From: JAENVT01 sp963773085
GTDB lineage: Bacteria; Actinomycetota; Acidimicrobiia; Acidimicrobiales; Ilumatobacteraceae
Direction of reading: 5' to 3'
Assembly: GCA_963773085.1 (NCBI GenBank)
Contig: CAVYZS010000011.1
Span: 62,001 to 126,000, forward strand
DNA: 64,000 bases
Every line of letters begins with the position of its first letter. Positions within the stretch are counted from its first letter, which is position 1. Positions 9,619 through 19,484 of the stretch are shown here, one piece after another. The notes below the pieces were generated by a model. It was not told the origin of the DNA and did not search any database. It saw nothing but the letters and a program-made list of their open reading frames with translations. The position numbers and the translations under genes are program-made.

Positions 9619-9663
9619 GTCGGGCGCGATACCGGAACCCCGCCTGCTCACAGCGCGCCCGAC
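9619..9663. terminator. GC-rich hairpin between convergent genes
   Basis: GTCGGGCGCG (9619-9628) and CGCGCCCGAC (9654-9663) are perfect inverted repeats with a 25-nt loop, placed between the stop of pyrE and the corrected stop of the convergent gene. There is no T-tract, so it would act as a weak or factor-assisted bidirectional terminator. Confidence 0.5.
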
Positions 9664-9666
9664 GGG

Positions 9667-10927
9667 TCAGGAGACGATGGTGGCGCCGGCGGGGAGCGCG
9701 TCGAGGAGCTGGCGCGCTGACCCAGCAGCGGGTCAGGTGCAGCGTGCTGCGGATGCGCACCACGTTCTTGGGCTCGTCGACGGCCTTGCCACACATGCTG
9801 AGCGCAGCCTTGATGCAGTCCTGCTCGGTCGGCAGAACCATCGGCATGCGGCTGCGGCGCACACCCGAAGGGCCGGCGGTGAAGCAGTTGACGTAGGTCT
9901 TCTGCCAGTTGATGCCGGCAGCGACCGACGCCGGGATGAAGTCGGCGAACCCGATCCCCAGCACGTTGCCGCCCGATGCCTCGGTGATCCCGAGCAACAC
10001 GATGGTGCTGACGCGTGGCGACTCGGCGTCTGGGAGGCCGTGTACCCAGAAACGCCCGGTGACATTGGGGTCGAGCGTGGTGCCGCTGATGTCCTTGCCG
10101 CCCTGTTCGATGATCAACACGTCGATGACCGGGAACGGCAACGGAGGTACGAGGTCGCGGGCTTCGTCGGTGAGTGTGATCTCGACGTCGCCGCCGACCT
10201 CGTCGACGGTGAGTGCTCGAACCGTGACCACCTCACCGCCTGCCGACTCCAGCGATCCGACGCCACCGAGCAGACGACCGGTGCTCTTCAACGCGGCGAT
10301 GCCGTTGAGCAGACGGTTGCGCATCTCGATCGGCCCGCACGCGTGGATCTGGGCGGCGCCCGGTTGCTTCCCGAACCCGACGACTGCCATCTTGGTCAGC
10401 CCGCTCTCGATCGGGCCCTTGAAGCACGTGTGCGGCTTGATCCGGTTGACCGGCATGATCCGGTCGGCCCCAGCGGCATTTCGGTCGAGGTACAAGGGCA
10501 TGCCGTCGGGTGTTCTGGCGACCTCGACGGTGTCCATCGTGGCTCGTATCTCGCACTCGATCGCGTCCTCGGTCATGCCCAGGGTTTCCAGCATCGCCCG
10601 TTGGCCCTCGGCCGTGGCTCCACCGTGGCTGCCCATCGCGGGCACGACGAACGGCTCGGCACCGAGGGCCCGTAGGCCACTGATCGCGCCACGCAGCAGG
10701 GCGACACGCTCGACGAGTCCGCGGCTGCCGGCGCCGACAGCAACCGTCATGCCCTGGCTCACCGAACCCGCCAACCGCTGAACGACCTGTTCGTGGGCGA
10801 GCGCTTCGACGTCGGCGACCGGTTTCGGGTGGGGGATCGGCAGCGTGACCTCCGTCAGGGTCGGCACAGTCAGGTCGCGGTGAAAGGGAAGGTCGATTCC
10901 CTCGAGCAACTGTTCCCACGGGTCCAC
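9667..10927 (-). CDS. LarA-like (lactate racemase-domain) protein, C-terminus frameshifted
   Basis: Resembles the lactate racemase/DUF2088 group: VAVGAGSRGL, PAMGSHGGATAEGQ, NRIKPHTCFKGPIESG and EQGGKDISGTTLDPN. LarA enzymes use a nickel-pincer nucleotide, but no lar cofactor genes are nearby, so the reaction is unknown. After IRSTLHLTR the frame as read becomes an Arg-rich tail overlapping pyrE; shifting by one base at about 9721 (a CCC run) gives RQLLDALPAGATIVS and a stop at 9667, which looks natural. Start taken at the GTG giving MDPWEQLLEG; an upstream ATG at 11002 would collide with arfB. Confidence 0.7.
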
Positions 10928-11009
10928 GTTCGGAACGCTAATCCGTGAGTCACCGGTCCCGGCCACGGGGACGCCGCCCCACGGACATCTTCGTGGGCAC
11001 AATGGAGTA

Positions 11010-11432
11010 GTGGAACCTGTCGACGGTGTGTACCGGACTCAGCGGGGCTTGGCCGTCGCAGCCGATGCCGTGTCGTGGCTCGCCACACGCTCGGGTGGAC
11101 CTGGTGGGCAACACGCCAACACCTCCGATACCGCCGTGACGGTCACCATCGAGGTCGACCGTGCCGGGCTGAGTCCAGCGGTCCGTGATCGGGTGCTGGC
11201 CGTTGCCGGACCGACGATCAGCGCATCCTCGGCAGCGTCGCGCTCGCAGTTCCGCAATCGGGCGGCGGCCTGGGCGGCGGTGTTGGAACGCCTCGACGAG
11301 GCCGCCAAACCGCCCCCGCCCGCTCGTCGGGCGACGCGACCATCAGCGTCGGCTGTTCGCAAGCGACTGGCCAGCAAACGGCGCACCGCCGAACGCAAAC
11401 AAACCAGGAAGCGGCCGACGGTCGAGGAATAG
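11010..11432 (+). CDS. arfB: Alternative ribosome-rescue factor ArfB (YaeJ-like)
   Basis: 140-residue release-factor-domain protein with the GGQ motif (SGGPGGQHANTSDT, GGQ near residues 32-34) that hydrolyses peptidyl-tRNA. It lacks codon-recognition domains and ends in a basic tail (RKRLASKRRTAERKQTRKR). In the family, GGQ plus a basic tail that enters the empty mRNA channel defines rescue of non-stop ribosomes. Starts with GTG; a weak GGAG lies just upstream. Confidence 0.88.
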   Translation: MEPVDGVYRTQRGLAVAADAVSWLATRSGGPGGQHANTSDTAVTVTIEVDRAGLSPAVRDRVLAVAGPTISASSAASRSQFRNRAAAWAAVLERLDEAAKPPPPARRATRPSASAVRKRLASKRRTAERKQTRKRPTVEE

Positions 11433-11527
11433 CCGCAGCTCAGTGGGGAAAACTGTCAGTTCGAACCTCAAGAAGTTGTCAATCGGAAGTGCTTGCCGTA
11501 CAACGGATGACCACCCAAAGTGAACCA

Positions 11528-11557
11528 TTTGCACACTCTGTGTCAATTGGGTACTGT
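11528..11557 (+). promoter_or_regulatory. Candidate promoter for the FtsH-type gene
   Basis: TTTGCA (11528-11533), an 18-nt spacer and TACTGT (11552-11557) lie in the 164-bp gap after arfB. Transcription from here would start near 11564 and use the ATG at 11597 rather than in-frame starts further upstream. Confidence 0.4.
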
Positions 11558-11596
11558 GACCTCCATGAGTTCGACGACAAAGCGGGGGTCGGTTTG

Positions 11597-13342
11597 ATGG
11601 ACATCACCCAGATGCAGCACGGAGCCGTGTTGCGCGGCCAGAAGGTCGACGCCAGTGCCAATCGTGAGCGCAGGCGTCAGCGGCGTCTCGCCCGCCTCGT
11701 CGTGATCCTCGGCGTGCCGGTCGCCTGGTTCTGGTTTCGCGAACTCAGTGGGAACCCCGTTCACCTGGGTATCCCCTCGGTCATCACCAACAGTCCGGAA
11801 CTGGCCATCCTCGGGCTGATGTTGATCATGATCACCGGGATGATGATGATCCCGATGATGGCGTCGGGGAAGTCTCCGCACACGATGTTGCGTCCCTCGG
11901 ACTCGACCATTCGTCTTGCCGATGTCGTCGGCGCCGATGCAACACGTCGTGAGGCGATCGACACATTGAACCTGTTCCTCAATCACGAGACGTTCGCCGA
12001 CGAGATGGGCGGGTCATCGCGTCGCGGTGTGCTGTTCGAGGGAGCCCCGGGTACTGGCAAGACCTACCTGGCCAAGGCCATCGCTGCGGAAGCGGAGGTT
12101 CCGTTCCTGTTCGTGTCGGCCAGCGAGTTCCAGTCGCACTTCTACGGAATGACCAACCGCAAGATCCGTCAGTTCTTCAAGGCTCTGCGCAAGGCGGCGC
12201 GGGCCGAGGGTGGCGCAATCGGGTTCATCGAGGAGTTCGACGCCATCGGCATGGCCCGGTCGGGCATGGGCACCGGAGGCATGCGTGAAGGCGCGGCAGG
12301 AATCGTCAACGAACTGCTCGTGCAGATGCAGAGCTTCGATCTTCCAACCGGGAGCGACAAGCTGAAGGGGAAGCTGATCGATTGGTTCAACCTGCTGCTG
12401 CCTCCGGCGAGGGCGCTGCCACGGCCGAGGTCGAAGCCGGCCAACGTCTTGGTCTTTGCCGCTACCAACCGCGCTGATGGCCTTGATCCGGCTCTGATGC
12501 GACCAGGTCGGTTCGACCGCACGATCCATTTCGATCTGCCACCGCGCAACGATCGCATCGCGATCGCCTCCTACTACCTGGCGAAGAAGTCGCACGAAGA
12601 TTCGGTCAACGCCGTCATCATCGCCGACCGAACTGCCGGCTACAGCCCTGTTCGGATCGAGCGGCTGCTCGACGAGGCCCTGATCATCGCCCTCCGCGGT
12701 GGACGCAGGGCACTGAACATCGAGGACCTCGTCGAGGCGCAGATGATCGTCGAAGTCGGTCTCGCCCAGGATGTCGGCTACCTGCCCGACGAGCGACGCC
12801 GGATCGCCGTGCACGAGGCAGGTCACGCGGTGATCGCCGTGCTGGTCGGCCGCGACGTTCGAGTTGCCTCGATCCTGCGCCGGTCGAGCTCGCTGGGCCT
12901 GGTTGCCCACGACGACGGCGAGGAACGGCACCTGCGCACACCGTCGGAGCTCCACGACCTCATCGTCGTTGCCCTCGCCGGAAGAGCTGCCGAGATCCAG
13001 GAGTACGGCGAGGCGTCGACGGGAATCGCCTCGGACCTGGCGGCAGCAACCAACATCGCTGCGCAGTTGATCGGCTTGGTCGGTGCCGGCGACAGTTTGT
13101 TGAGCCTCGAGGCCGCCGAGATGCCCATGTCGGGCAATATGGCTGCCAAGGTGTTGGCCGACGAACGTTCTCGGGTGCAGGCCGACGACATCTTGCACAA
13201 GGCCGCCGACAAGTCGGCCTGCATGCTGCTCGAGCACCGAGTCGCCCTACTGGCTGTTGCCGATGCCTTGTGCGAGCACGACGAGTTGACGGGCGACCTC
13301 GTTCACGAGATCGTCGCCGAGGCGGTCAGCACCGCCGGTTGA
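11597..13342 (+). CDS. FtsH-type membrane AAA+ metalloprotease, variant
   Basis: About 581 residues. Two hydrophobic segments near residues 33-47 and 70-90 bracket a short loop, as in FtsH. The AAA module has Walker A GAPGTGKT (149-156), an aromatic pore loop HFYG (181-184), Walker B GFIEEFDAIG (about 209-218) and the second region of homology FAATNRADGLDPALMRPGRFDR. The M41 protease zinc site is HEAGH (406-410), with the third-ligand region ASTGIASDLAAAT later. Unusual points are IEEFD instead of IDEID and a roughly 30-residue insertion rich in Lys, Leu and Pro (about 251-281) between Walker B and the second homology region. It is probably an accessory FtsH-like protease, not the main one. 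It abuts the convergent PilM-like gene. Confidence 0.82.
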   Translation: MDITQMQHGAVLRGQKVDASANRERRRQRRLARLVVILGVPVAWFWFRELSGNPVHLGIPSVITNSPELAILGLMLIMITGMMMIPMMASGKSPHTMLRPSDSTIRLADVVGADATRREAIDTLNLFLNHETFADEMGGSSRRGVLFEGAPGTGKTYLAKAIAAEAEVPFLFVSASEFQSHFYGMTNRKIRQFFKALRKAARAEGGAIGFIEEFDAIGMARSGMGTGGMREGAAGIVNELLVQMQSFDLPTGSDKLKGKLIDWFNLLLPPARALPRPRSKPANVLVFAATNRADGLDPALMRPGRFDRTIHFDLPPRNDRIAIASYYLAKKSHEDSVNAVIIADRTAGYSPVRIERLLDEALIIALRGGRRALNIEDLVEAQMIVEVGLAQDVGYLPDERRRIAVHEAGHAVIAVLVGRDVRVASILRRSSSLGLVAHDDGEERHLRTPSELHDLIVVALAGRAAEIQEYGEASTGIASDLAAATNIAAQLIGLVGAGDSLLSLEAAEMPMSGNMAAKVLADERSRVQADDILHKAADKSACMLLEHRVALLAVADALCEHDELTGDLVHEIVAEAVSTAG

Positions 13343-14302
13343 TCATTGCAGCGAGCTGCTCGGAGACCTGCGCCACCTTCGCCGCTGGGTCGGTGGCTGC
13401 ACCAAGGGTGCGACATCGCCGATGCGCTCGATCACCCACACGCCACCGTCGTCGCTGAAGGCGTGTGGTGCGACAAGTGGTTGCACTTGGTGCACCCGTC
13501 CGGCAAGACCGGCGGCCGCGACCGCCGAACCCAGAGCACCAGCCAGACGGGGCCCCCACGCCGGGTGCGTGTCAGGGAACTCGGGGTAGGTATCGCCGAC
13601 CAGGCTGAGACCGAGCGACACGGCGATGCCCGCCGGTTGGTTGACGGTCGCAGAGAGCTCGGCAGGCGTGAGCAGTCGCTCGCGCAGATCCTCGATCGGT
13701 GCCGACCAACTGGCTGCCAGCAGCTCGGTGCGGCGCGAATCGGTGCTTGACTCGACCACCGGGGCTGCAGCCAACACGGTGCGATCGTGCACGACCGCCA
13801 TCCACGGCTGCGCTTCGCCCCGGCTGCCGATCAGACGCATCGTGTACGCGGGGACCAGCCGAGCGACCGCCATCGGTGTCGGTTCGATGGATTCCAGATC
13901 GAATCCCGCCTGGCGAACGAAGCGCTCGACGCGTCGGTGGCGAATCATGTCTGTCCGCAGGTGAGCGAGAAGCCGGCGGGCGCTGGACGTCATCTCGATC
14001 GTTGCCGAAATGTCGACGAGCTTCGAGCGGTGGAGGTTCAACTCGGTCGTACTCCACCCGGTGATGTCGAGCGACTGGATGTAGCAGTCATGGCTCCACA
14101 GACAAACACGCGTCGGTTGGCCGTCCTCGTCGAGAAGGCTGCGGAGCCTGGTGAGGCCGTCGAGCAGCAGGAGGTCGTTGTTGGTGTCGCAGGCGACACC
14201 GGCCACCTTGGCCACGCGACCGGGGGCATCCTGCTGCAACCGCACGCCGCGCAGCGCATCGGGCAGTACTTCGATACCGATCCCGTCGCCGCGGCGCATC
14301 AT
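13343..14302 (-). CDS. PilM/FtsA-fold-like protein in operon with the EccC-like ATPase
   Basis: 319 residues with no confident family match. The order of segments RVCLWSHDCYIQSLDI, then VERFVRQAGFDLESIEPTPMAVARL, then PWMAVVHDRTVLAAAPV resembles PilM/FtsA actin-fold proteins, where ...AGL..V.VEP.A.AR is typical; this is my reading and not a database hit. No signal peptide or membrane helix; cytoplasmic. Its ATG overlaps the stop of the upstream EccC-like gene, so the two are coupled and may work as one complex. Confidence 0.6.
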   Translation of the reverse strand: MMRRGDGIGIEVLPDALRGVRLQQDAPGRVAKVAGVACDTNNDLLLLDGLTRLRSLLDEDGQPTRVCLWSHDCYIQSLDITGWSTTELNLHRSKLVDISATIEMTSSARRLLAHLRTDMIRHRRVERFVRQAGFDLESIEPTPMAVARLVPAYTMRLIGSRGEAQPWMAVVHDRTVLAAAPVVESSTDSRRTELLAASWSAPIEDLRERLLTPAELSATVNQPAGIAVSLGLSLVGDTYPEFPDTHPAWGPRLAGALGSAVAAAGLAGRVHQVQPLVAPHAFSDDGGVWVIERIGDVAPLVQPPTQRRRWRRSPSSSLQ

Positions 14303-17300
14303 GAGGAGTGCTCCTCGGCGTCGCTCGAACCGGCGACAAGAATCGGTGTCGTGGCGTCGTTGTCGATGAGCAGCCCGCGACCGAGACCCGGATGCGAGGA
14401 CGTGACCAGAAGATGCAGGCCGAACATGGCGCCGTCTCCCGCCAGCGGTCGCAGGATGACCGCAGCGCGCGAGCGACGGAGCGGCACCGTCCAGTGCGTA
14501 GCGAGTTCGAGGTCTCGGGTGCGTCCCGCGGCCACGACGACGAGATGGGGGTTGCTGAACTCTGCCAGTCGTTCGAAAGCGCCGCCCTCCAGGCGGTCGG
14601 CGTCATCGACGAAAACAAGTCTGGCTCGGTCGGTGCGGTCGAAGAACTCGTCGGCCCAACGGTCGATCCCAGCCATCGTGGTGGCGCTGGTCAGCCCCGG
14701 GAGCAGCAAGAGTGGGCTCCACGTCGAGGCGATGGCGTGGATGTCGACCGCGGCATCGACGCCCAACGCGCACCGTGCGAGGTTGGTCAGCAACGTTGTC
14801 TTGCCGGTGCCGGCATCGCCGAGGATGAGCGCGCCACCAGGTGCTTGAAGCTGCAACACCCCGGGTTGGAGGGTTCGGGTATCGAGGCCCGCCGGAAGCC
14901 GCCAACGATCGTGATGGTACGAGGCAGACCTGCTGAGTTCGGCCAGAGACACGCCCTCGGGCGAGCGGGCCACAACGACCGGTCCGTGCCCGGCGTCGGG
15001 ACCGACGCGACGCTCGGCAACCGCCTCGGCGAGGTCGGCGATCGAGGCGATCTGCACCTCGACCATGTCAGGCAGGGTGATCGCCCGCCCGGGCGCCGCC
15101 GACGGGATCCGACCGGACTCGATCTCGAGTGCCCTGTACGCGCTCCGGTCGTCGAGGTGCAAGATGATGCGTTGCTGGAACTGACCGAGCATCCGCGCCG
15201 GCGCACCGTGTTCGCCGGGCGAGCTCATCAGCGACGTGATTCCGTGGAGCGGACCGTTGCTGACGATCCAATCGAGCATGTCGCGCCCTTGCTCGAATTC
15301 TCCGCCCGGTTCGAGATGACGCAGCAGGGTGCCGACATCGTTGACGACCAGCACGATGTGTGGCTCGGTCGATGCCTGGTCGCGCGCACCGCGGCGGTCG
15401 AGTTCTGCGTTGAGGCGGACGAGCACCCTGAGGATGCGGTCGGGATCGTCGGTCGAGGCAACGGCACCGCACGCGGGGAGCTGCTCCAAAGCTCCCAACG
15501 TGCTGGGTTGACCGGCGGCACAGTCGATCACGTAGCCGTGAAGCCGATCCGCCGGGAAGCGATCGATGGCGGCAACGAGCATGGTGGCGAGGCTGTTCGA
15601 ACGCTCAGCCGGGCTACCACCGATGATGAGCACGTTCCCGTCGTGTGCCGGGTTCCACTGGCGAACATTCTGCGTGTGATCATCGGGAAGATCGCTGAGT
15701 GCGAATGCGGCACCGTCGGCGGCCGGCGCGTTCGCGATCTGCTCGTATGGCAGGTCGGTGGGCAGCTCAGGACAAAGGATTTGCCGCCGCTGTCCATCGG
15801 CGCGGTTAGCTGACGCTGTGGCAACGACGTCGACGAGGTGGCGAAGTCCGCCCTGCGGAGGGAGCTCCGATCCGAGGTTGGTCGGCCGCGACGTGACCTT
15901 GCGCTCGGCGGCGTTGAGATCCCGGGCGAGGATGAACGGGGTGATCTCCAGCAGATCCCCTGACGCCGCCGCCGCCGACGCGAATTGCACCTGAAGCGCA
16001 TCGGCGTCTCCGATCCTCATCGCCCCGCGTCCGGGTGTGTGCAGCGAGATCTGGACCGGTTCTCGGCTCGCCACCAGTGCGACGGCTTCCGCCGGATCGT
16101 TCATTCGCAAGCCGATCCGGATGTTGGCGAACGATCTCAGTGTTCGTTCGATCGGGCGGGACATCTCCTCGGCAGTGACGATCAAATGGAGTCCGAGATG
16201 ACGGGAGTTCTCGGCGAGCTCGATGAGTTGTGGCAGGAATGCGGCATGGCGCGCCATCACGTCGTCAGCATCGTCGACGACGATGACCAGCCGGGGAATG
16301 GAGGCAAAGGCACCAAGTCCGCTCTCGGCTGCGTGTTGCTCGGCGACCTGGTACTCAGCGAGGTTCGCGGCGTGCACCTCCGACAGCAGTCGTGTCCGGC
16401 GACTCGTCTCGGACTGCAGGGCACGAAGCAATCGGACGCCACGGTGCTCGTCGAACTCGCGGACGGCACCGACGACGTGGTCGACACCTTCAAAGGCTCC
16501 GAATGATGAACCGTCAGAGGGTTCGATGCAGATGATGTTGACGGCCGAAGGATCGTCGACGGCGATCAGCGACGCGATCATCGTCCGCATCAAATCGGTC
16601 TTCCCTGAACGCGATGCCCCGACGATCAGTACGTGCGGACCGTCCTCGGCAAGATCGAGTTCGACCGGACCCGATTCGCCCATGCCCAGTGCAATTCGCA
16701 GGCGGCGGTTCCTGCGGCTTGTCGCCCACCGCTCGACGATCCGACCTGCGTCGAGGCCGTCGGGATCGATGAGCGACGTCAGCGAAGCAATGGGTGGTAG
16801 GACTGCCTTGGTGAACAGTTGAGCCGTGTGGTCCTCGAGCGGGCTGAGCTTGCGTGCCGCGGCGACGGCTACATCGTGCTCGAGCACGAACGGCACGACA
16901 TCGGTGATCGTCGGTCCGCTGATCGGATAATCGACCTCCGCGGAGCCGTTCGCCTCGATGCGCACGACCGTCGTGCACACCGCCGGAACGTCGTCGGCCC
17001 GATCGGTAATTGCAACGAAGCGGACCGGGAGCTGAGCCTCGGCGAACAGCCCGCGCAGCATCGCCGACCGTCCGCGCCACAGCGCAGGGTCGTCGATGAC
17101 GGCCAGCGTCAGCCGGTTGGGTGTTATCGGACGACCGAGGGACTGGATGGAGGCGACGACCGTGGTCAGAGTCCGTTGGGAGTTGACCCAGTCGGTGATG
17201 GCCTCGTCATCGCTCAAGAGCTGAATGCCATGGGAACCCCGGGAGTGCGGCAGCCACTTGATCCATTCCCAACGAGCCGCACCGGCGGGTGTCGCCAGCA

Positions 17301-18351
17301 CGACGACGTCGAGATCGGCTGGGCTGTGGGCGACGCACGCCTGCAGCACCAGCGCCCGTGCCGCAGCCCGAGCCTGCGGTGGCGTGCTGGCGAAACCAAC
17401 ACCGCGCTGGTTGACCAGATCCACCAGGACCGGCACTGACGGCAGCAATGCCAGATCGCGGCGATCGCCCGGCACGCCGCTGTCGGCCGTCCAGGGTTGA
17501 TCGGCGAGGCCGACGCTGAACAGGAACGCGTCGTCATCCGCAGGTCGGCGCTCCCACAGGTGTACCGAGAGCTGCGTTGCCCGGCGCACGACCTCGGCCA
17601 GGTCGAGGTGCGTTCGGCGGATGTTGTCGAGCTCGGTCTGGAAGGCGAGCCGCGCTGGATCGACCGTGGCCGCCGGTTCTTGAGGCGGCTCGATTCGACT
17701 GCGTCCGCGGCGCAGGCGCCGGTTGCCGTTGCGTGCCACACCATTCGGTTCGGGTTCTGCAACGGCCTCGTTGCGGGGTGTGCGTAGGAAGTTGAGCTCC
17801 CCCAACGGCGTTGCCGTCAACGATTCGGCTCGGTCATGGATCATCGGGTCGAGCCGGAAGACCCGATGGCCGATGCGTAACCGCTGTTGCTCCCACTGTG
17901 CCGGATAGGTCGCCAGTTGACCGTCGAGGTCACCTTGGTTGGCGGTGACGGTGACGGTGCCGGTGTGTTCGACGACGAGCTCACAGCGTGGCACCAGGAC
18001 CTGGCTGAACGTCAGCGGAGCGACATTGGCCCGCCGGGCGGTGCCGAGCGAGTACCGGCCGGGTTCCAGGGGTCGGCGATTGCCGCCACCTTCACCGGCG
18101 GCTTGGACCAACGTGATCTCGCTCTCCTGCGACCTCTCGGTGGGTGCGGTGATGTCGATGACGGTCCCGGTCACGAGCCCGGCGGCGCTCAGCAACGTAC
18201 CGACGGGGGTCGGGCGCCCGTCGATGTAGACGAGATTGGGCGGTGCCGAATTGAGCACCCGATTCAGCAGGTCACCGATGGTGACGGATTCGTGGACGGC
18301 ATTGACCGAGATCTCGGCCTCACCCTGCGGTGTCGAAACGATCAGGTCCAT
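14299..18351 (-). CDS. EccC/EssC-like FtsK-SpoIIIE ATPase with FHA-like N-terminus
   Basis: 1350 residues. Residues 1-70 look like a small beta-grasp or FHA-like unit; 95-170 (PGRYSLGTA...RIGHRVFRL) look FHA-like, as at the EssC N-terminus. The first motor domain has Walker A GASRSGKT (578-585), Walker B LVIVVDDADD, and the trailing RIGLRMND...PGRGAMRIGD pattern typical of EccC. The second nucleotide site is degenerate (GGSPAERSNS where GxxxxGKS is expected). The third is intact (GDAGTGKTT). Three tandem ATPase domains are the hallmark of the type VII secretion motor. No transmembrane anchor is evident before the first motor, and no WXG100 substrate, EccB, EccD or mycosin gene lies in the window. 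Transport of an unknown substrate is inferred. Confidence 0.8.
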   Translation of the reverse strand: MDLIVSTPQGEAEISVNAVHESVTIGDLLNRVLNSAPPNLVYIDGRPTPVGTLLSAAGLVTGTVIDITAPTERSQESEITLVQAAGEGGGNRRPLEPGRYSLGTARRANVAPLTFSQVLVPRCELVVEHTGTVTVTANQGDLDGQLATYPAQWEQQRLRIGHRVFRLDPMIHDRAESLTATPLGELNFLRTPRNEAVAEPEPNGVARNGNRRLRRGRSRIEPPQEPAATVDPARLAFQTELDNIRRTHLDLAEVVRRATQLSVHLWERRPADDDAFLFSVGLADQPWTADSGVPGDRRDLALLPSVPVLVDLVNQRGVGFASTPPQARAAARALVLQACVAHSPADLDVVVLATPAGAARWEWIKWLPHSRGSHGIQLLSDDEAITDWVNSQRTLTTVVASIQSLGRPITPNRLTLAVIDDPALWRGRSAMLRGLFAEAQLPVRFVAITDRADDVPAVCTTVVRIEANGSAEVDYPISGPTITDVVPFVLEHDVAVAAARKLSPLEDHTAQLFTKAVLPPIASLTSLIDPDGLDAGRIVERWATSRRNRRLRIALGMGESGPVELDLAEDGPHVLIVGASRSGKTDLMRTMIASLIAVDDPSAVNIICIEPSDGSSFGAFEGVDHVVGAVREFDEHRGVRLLRALQSETSRRTRLLSEVHAANLAEYQVAEQHAAESGLGAFASIPRLVIVVDDADDVMARHAAFLPQLIELAENSRHLGLHLIVTAEEMSRPIERTLRSFANIRIGLRMNDPAEAVALVASREPVQISLHTPGRGAMRIGDADALQVQFASAAAASGDLLEITPFILARDLNAAERKVTSRPTNLGSELPPQGGLRHLVDVVATASANRADGQRRQILCPELPTDLPYEQIANAPAADGAAFALSDLPDDHTQNVRQWNPAHDGNVLIIGGSPAERSNSLATMLVAAIDRFPADRLHGYVIDCAAGQPSTLGALEQLPACGAVASTDDPDRILRVLVRLNAELDRRGARDQASTEPHIVLVVNDVGTLLRHLEPGGEFEQGRDMLDWIVSNGPLHGITSLMSSPGEHGAPARMLGQFQQRIILHLDDRSAYRALEIESGRIPSAAPGRAITLPDMVEVQIASIADLAEAVAERRVGPDAGHGPVVVARSPEGVSLAELSRSASYHHDRWRLPAGLDTRTLQPGVLQLQAPGGALILGDAGTGKTTLLTNLARCALGVDAAVDIHAIASTWSPLLLLPGLTSATTMAGIDRWADEFFDRTDRARLVFVDDADRLEGGAFERLAEFSNPHLVVVAAGRTRDLELATHWTVPLRRSRAAVILRPLAGDGAMFGLHLLVTSSHPGLGRGLLIDNDATTPILVAGSSDAEEHSS

Positions 18352-18530
18352 GAGCTCGGGCGCGACCGTAGGACGACGAGGGGCTCGGGGACGGTCGCGG
18401 GCCTCATGATGTTGTTATCGGTACGACAGATCCACTGGATAACCTCAAAATTCAAGACAACGTCAAGTTCTGGTCTTCATGGTGTGGCGGTACCCGCACG
18501 TAGGATAGATGAGCGATAGCATCTCCGACG
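18352..18530. promoter_or_regulatory. Divergent promoter region between the EccC-like gene and moxR
   Basis: This 179-bp gap is AT-richer in its middle. On the plus strand TAGGAT (about 18503-18508) is a possible -10 for the moxR operon. On the minus strand TTGACG, an 18-nt spacer and TTATCC could serve the EccC-like gene but would leave a leader of about 80 nt. Both assignments are weak. Confidence 0.35.
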
Positions 18531-19481
18531 ATGGCGGACCAGGTAGCCAGTGTATTTCACGCCTTGATCGACAATGTCGAGAGCATCGTGCGTGGCAAGG
18601 CCGAGTCGATTCGGTTGGCATTGTGCTGCCTCCTCACCGAGGGTCACCTCCTGATCGACGATGTGCCCGGCACCGGCAAGACATCGATGGCCAAGGCTAT
18701 CGCCGGCTCCATCGCCGGCTCGTGGAAGCGGGTGCAGTTCACTCCCGACCTGCTGCCCAGCGACATCACCGGTGTCATGGTCTTCGACCAGCGCACCTCG
18801 TCGTTCTCGTTCCGTCAGGGTCCGGTTTTCACCAACGTGCTGATCGGCGACGAGATCAACCGAGCCAGCCCGAAGACCCAGTCGGCACTGCTCGAGGTGA
18901 TGGAGGAGCGCCAGGTCACAGCCGACGGTGTTCCCCACCTCGTTCCACGACCGTTCTTCGTCATCGCCACGCAGAATCCGCGCGACTTCCACGGTACGTT
19001 CCCGCTGCCCGACGTACAGCTCGACCGCTTCGCCATGAAGCTGTCGCTCGGTTACGCCGACCAGGCAACCGAGGTCGTCGTGCTCGAGTCGTACCGCCGC
19101 GAGAACAGAGATCGCGGCGTGCCCGCGGTCACCAACGCCACCCAACTCGAGCAGCTGATCGCAGCCATCGAGCAGATCGAGGTCGTGCACAGCATCAACG
19201 ACTACATCGTTCGCCTGGCCAACGCCACACGTGCTCACCCCGACCTGCGGCTCGGTGTCTCGACTCGTGGCACACTGTCGCTGATGCGCGTCGCCAAGGC
19301 ATACGCCGCCTCGGAACAGCGCGGCTACGTGACGCCGGACGACATCAAGACGCTCGTCGAGCCGGTGTTCGGACACCGCATCTCGTTGAGCTCCGAGGCC
19401 GAGCTTCGCGGTGTGCGCAGCGAGCAGGTCCTGGCCGAGATCGTCGACGACATCGCAGTACCCCGTCACCGCGAGGGATGA
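18531..19481 (+). CDS. MoxR-family AAA+ ATPase
   Basis: 316 residues. Walker A DVPGTGKTSMAKA near residue 45, Walker B VLIGDEINRASPKTQSALLE near 105, sensor motif FFVIATQNP near 145, and the C-terminal lid after LRLGVSTRGTLSLM. MoxR ATPases act as chaperones and usually pair with DUF58 and VWA or transglutaminase proteins in envelope or metal-insertion systems. The next two genes are exactly that set, 3 bp away and overlapping. Confidence 0.92.
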   Translation: MADQVASVFHALIDNVESIVRGKAESIRLALCCLLTEGHLLIDDVPGTGKTSMAKAIAGSIAGSWKRVQFTPDLLPSDITGVMVFDQRTSSFSFRQGPVFTNVLIGDEINRASPKTQSALLEVMEERQVTADGVPHLVPRPFFVIATQNPRDFHGTFPLPDVQLDRFAMKLSLGYADQATEVVVLESYRRENRDRGVPAVTNATQLEQLIAAIEQIEVVHSINDYIVRLANATRAHPDLRLGVSTRGTLSLMRVAKAYAASEQRGYVTPDDIKTLVEPVFGHRISLSSEAELRGVRSEQVLAEIVDDIAVPRHREG

Positions 19482-19484
19482 AGC

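Noticed and set aside
14299..18351. Complete type VII secretion locus
   Set aside because: Only the motor is present; no WXG100, EccB, EccD, EccE or mycosin gene is seen in the window.
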